Source: Microbispora amethystogenes
GTDB taxonomy: Bacteria > Actinomycetota > Actinomycetes > Streptosporangiales > Streptosporangiaceae
Direction: 5' to 3'
Length of the DNA stretch: 64,000 nt
Assembly (NCBI RefSeq): GCF_016863015.1
Contig: NZ_BOOB01000017.1
Span: forward strand, 62,001-126,000
Shown: positions 62,734 through 64,000 of the stretch, piece by piece
Numbering within the stretch: position 1 is the stretch's first letter
Layout: every line of letters starts with the position of its first letter
The notes under the pieces: model-generated
Told to the model about the DNA's origin: nothing
Database searches by the model: none
The model's input: the letters and a program-made list of their open reading frames with translations, nothing else
Translations under genes and position numbers: made by a program

Positions 62734-63341
62734 TCGGCCCCCTCTACGCCGAGTCGCTGGACGGCGCACGGATCGACGTCGAGGCGGCCGACGGCAGGAC
62801 GTGGCCGCTGGAGTCGTGGCGCTGGCTCGACGGCGCCGAAGGGGACGAGGCCATGCTGGCCCGCTGCGGCGACCCCACGCTCGACGTGGGCTCCGGCCCC
62901 GGGCGGCTCACAGTGGCGCTGACCCGGCGCGGGGTGGGGGCGCTCGGCATCGACGTCACGCCCCGGGCCGTCCGCCTCACCCGCCTGGCCGGCGGGCGGG
63001 CCCTGTGCCGTGACGTGTTCGGGCACGTGCCGGGCGGCGGGCGCTGGGCGACGGTGCTGCTGGCCGACGGCAACATCGGCATCGGGGGGGACCCCGAGGC
63101 CCTGCTGCGGCGGGCCCGCGAGCTGCTGCGGCCCGGTGGCGAGGTGGTCGCCGAGCTCGGCCCTCCCGGCACCGCCACCCGCTCGGAGCGGGTCAGGCTG
63201 CGCCGGGACGACACGGTCACCGGGTGGTTCGCCTGGGCCCGCGTCGGGGCGGACGGCATCGGCCCGCTCGCCCGGCGTACGGGCTTCGGCCGCGCGGAGG
63301 TGTGGACCGAGGCGGGACGCTGGTTCTGCGTCCTCGGCTGA
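62730..63341 (+). CDS. SAM-dependent methyltransferase
   Basis: 203 residues, GTG overlapping the preceding stop. Motif I is LDVGSGPGRLTVALTRRG near residue 51, then GIDVTPRAVRLTR and VLLADGNIGIGGDPEALLRR, VVAELGPPGT. DGNIGIGGDP is a recurring signature of this small actinobacterial group. Substrate unknown; presumably modifies the product of the GT2 - DUF2064 operon. Confidence 0.88.
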   Translation: MIGPLYAESLDGARIDVEAADGRTWPLESWRWLDGAEGDEAMLARCGDPTLDVGSGPGRLTVALTRRGVGALGIDVTPRAVRLTRLAGGRALCRDVFGHVPGGGRWATVLLADGNIGIGGDPEALLRRARELLRPGGEVVAELGPPGTATRSERVRLRRDDTVTGWFAWARVGADGIGPLARRTGFGRAEVWTEAGRWFCVLG

Positions 63342-63369
63342 GAGTTCCCCCAGAACGCAGGCTCGTGGC

Positions 63370-64000
63370 TCAGGCGGCGACGACGCCGGCGCCCGTGGCG
63401 GCGAGGAGCAGGACGTCGATCCCCGCGGCGGCGATCGCGGCGGCGAAGGGCGCCCTGGGCAGGCGCCGGCCGAGCGCCAGACCGGCCGCCGCGCACCCGG
63501 CCACCCCGGCGAGGGCGAGCCACTCCGCCGGGCCGGGCGGGCCAGGCGGTGCGACGACCAGCAGCAGGGACGCCGCCAGCGGCGGCACCGGCATCAGCGC
63601 CCTGACCCGGGCCTCGCCGAGCCGCTGGGGCCAGCCCCGCACGCCCGTCGCCAGGTCCGTCGCGATGTCGGGCAGCACGTTGCCGAGGTGCGCTCCGCAG
63701 CCGAGCAGCGCCGCCGCGAGCACGGCCCACCACGCGGGCAGGGGCGGGCCGTCATGGTGGGCCGGCATGCCCCCCGCCACGAACACCGGCACGGCGCCGA
63801 ACCCGATCGCGTACGGCGCCCACGACGCGGCCGTGCCCTTCAGCCACAGGTTGTAGGCCCAGGCCGCGGCGACGGCGAGCAGGTGCGCCGCGGCCGGCAG
63901 CGGCCCGCAGGCGAGCGAGAGCGGCACGCACGCCGCCAGCGCCGTGAAGGCCGCGGCGCGCACCGTGCCCGCGGTCACCAGGCCGGCGACGATCGGCTTG
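63370..64000 (-). CDS. UbiA-family prenyltransferase-like membrane protein (5' end outside window)
   Basis: The frame is open past the right edge, so at least 210 residues are visible and the N-terminal part, including the first Asp-rich motif, lies outside. Helices are clear; AWAYNLWLKGTAASWAPYAI and LGNVLPDIATDLATGVRGWP match the second Asp-rich region (N..D...D) of UbiA prenyltransferases, which join polyprenyl diphosphates to aromatic or sugar-phosphate acceptors. Decaprenyl-phosphoribose-synthase-like or menaquinone roles cannot be told apart here. Confidence 0.8.
   Translation of the reverse strand, partial: KPIVAGLVTAGTVRAAAFTALAACVPLSLACGPLPAAAHLLAVAAAWAYNLWLKGTAASWAPYAIGFGAVPVFVAGGMPAHHDGPPLPAWWAVLAAALLGCGAHLGNVLPDIATDLATGVRGWPQRLGEARVRALMPVPPLAASLLLVVAPPGPPGPAEWLALAGVAGCAAAGLALGRRLPRAPFAAAIAAAGIDVLLLAATGAGVVAA

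Overview
The window is very GC-rich DNA with dense genes, many GTG/TTG starts and many 4-bp ATGA/GTGA stop-start overlaps. It carries mycothiol ligase (mshC), a FabI/InhA-type enoyl reductase, a class E sortase, DUF3090, SCO1664-type and DUF3099 genes. Together these point to a filamentous actinobacterium; multi-domain DUF3494/DUF4082 secreted proteins would fit Streptosporangiales, but that is inference. I saw no phage, IS element, CRISPR array, tRNA or rRNA.

Region 1 (1-35525) is a large surface-polysaccharide locus. It encodes sugar-nucleotide enzymes (UDP-HexNAc-type dehydrogenase, RmlB, RmlA, WecE-type aminotransferase, two SDR epimerases), a WbqC-family protein, two GT2/GtrA-type lipid-sugar proteins, four GT4 glycosyltransferases, a Wzx-like flippase, a polytopic candidate polymerase, two methyltransferases, two paralogous GT-C-like giants, a MraY/WecA-type initiating transferase and a Wzz/tyrosine-kinase chain-length protein facing a low-molecular-weight tyrosine phosphatase. 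Set into its middle (10802-19713) is a block of secreted proteins: two DUF3494 ice-binding-like proteins, a collagen-like protein and a 1172-residue protein with an N,N-dimethylformamidase-like domain. DUF4082 domains are shared by two of them.

Region 2 (35627-40436) is a surface-anchoring module: a DUF4012 protein, two paralogous LPFTG proteins with duplicated upstream DNA, a class E sortase and a 46-residue membrane protein.

Region 3 (40467-56097) looks like conserved actinobacterial core: a six-gene minus-strand run uppP - phosphatase - DUF3090 - SCO1664-like - NRDE - mshC, an aldo/keto reductase, a secreted anchored protein, fabG-fabI, tldD-tldE, dodecin, DUF3099, then a non-coding RNA with three C-rich-loop hairpins (6C-like), then moaA-mobA-DUF6457.

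Region 4 (56362-64000) is more mixed: RtcB, a CYP152-type P450, an FN3-CBM2 secreted protein, a GT-C-like membrane protein divergent from a GT2 - DUF2064 - methyltransferase operon, and a UbiA-like gene cut by the window end.

The most unusual items are the triple C-loop RNA at 52945-53065, the LPFTG pair with its dedicated sortase, and the DUF3494/DUF4082/collagen block inside the glycan locus.
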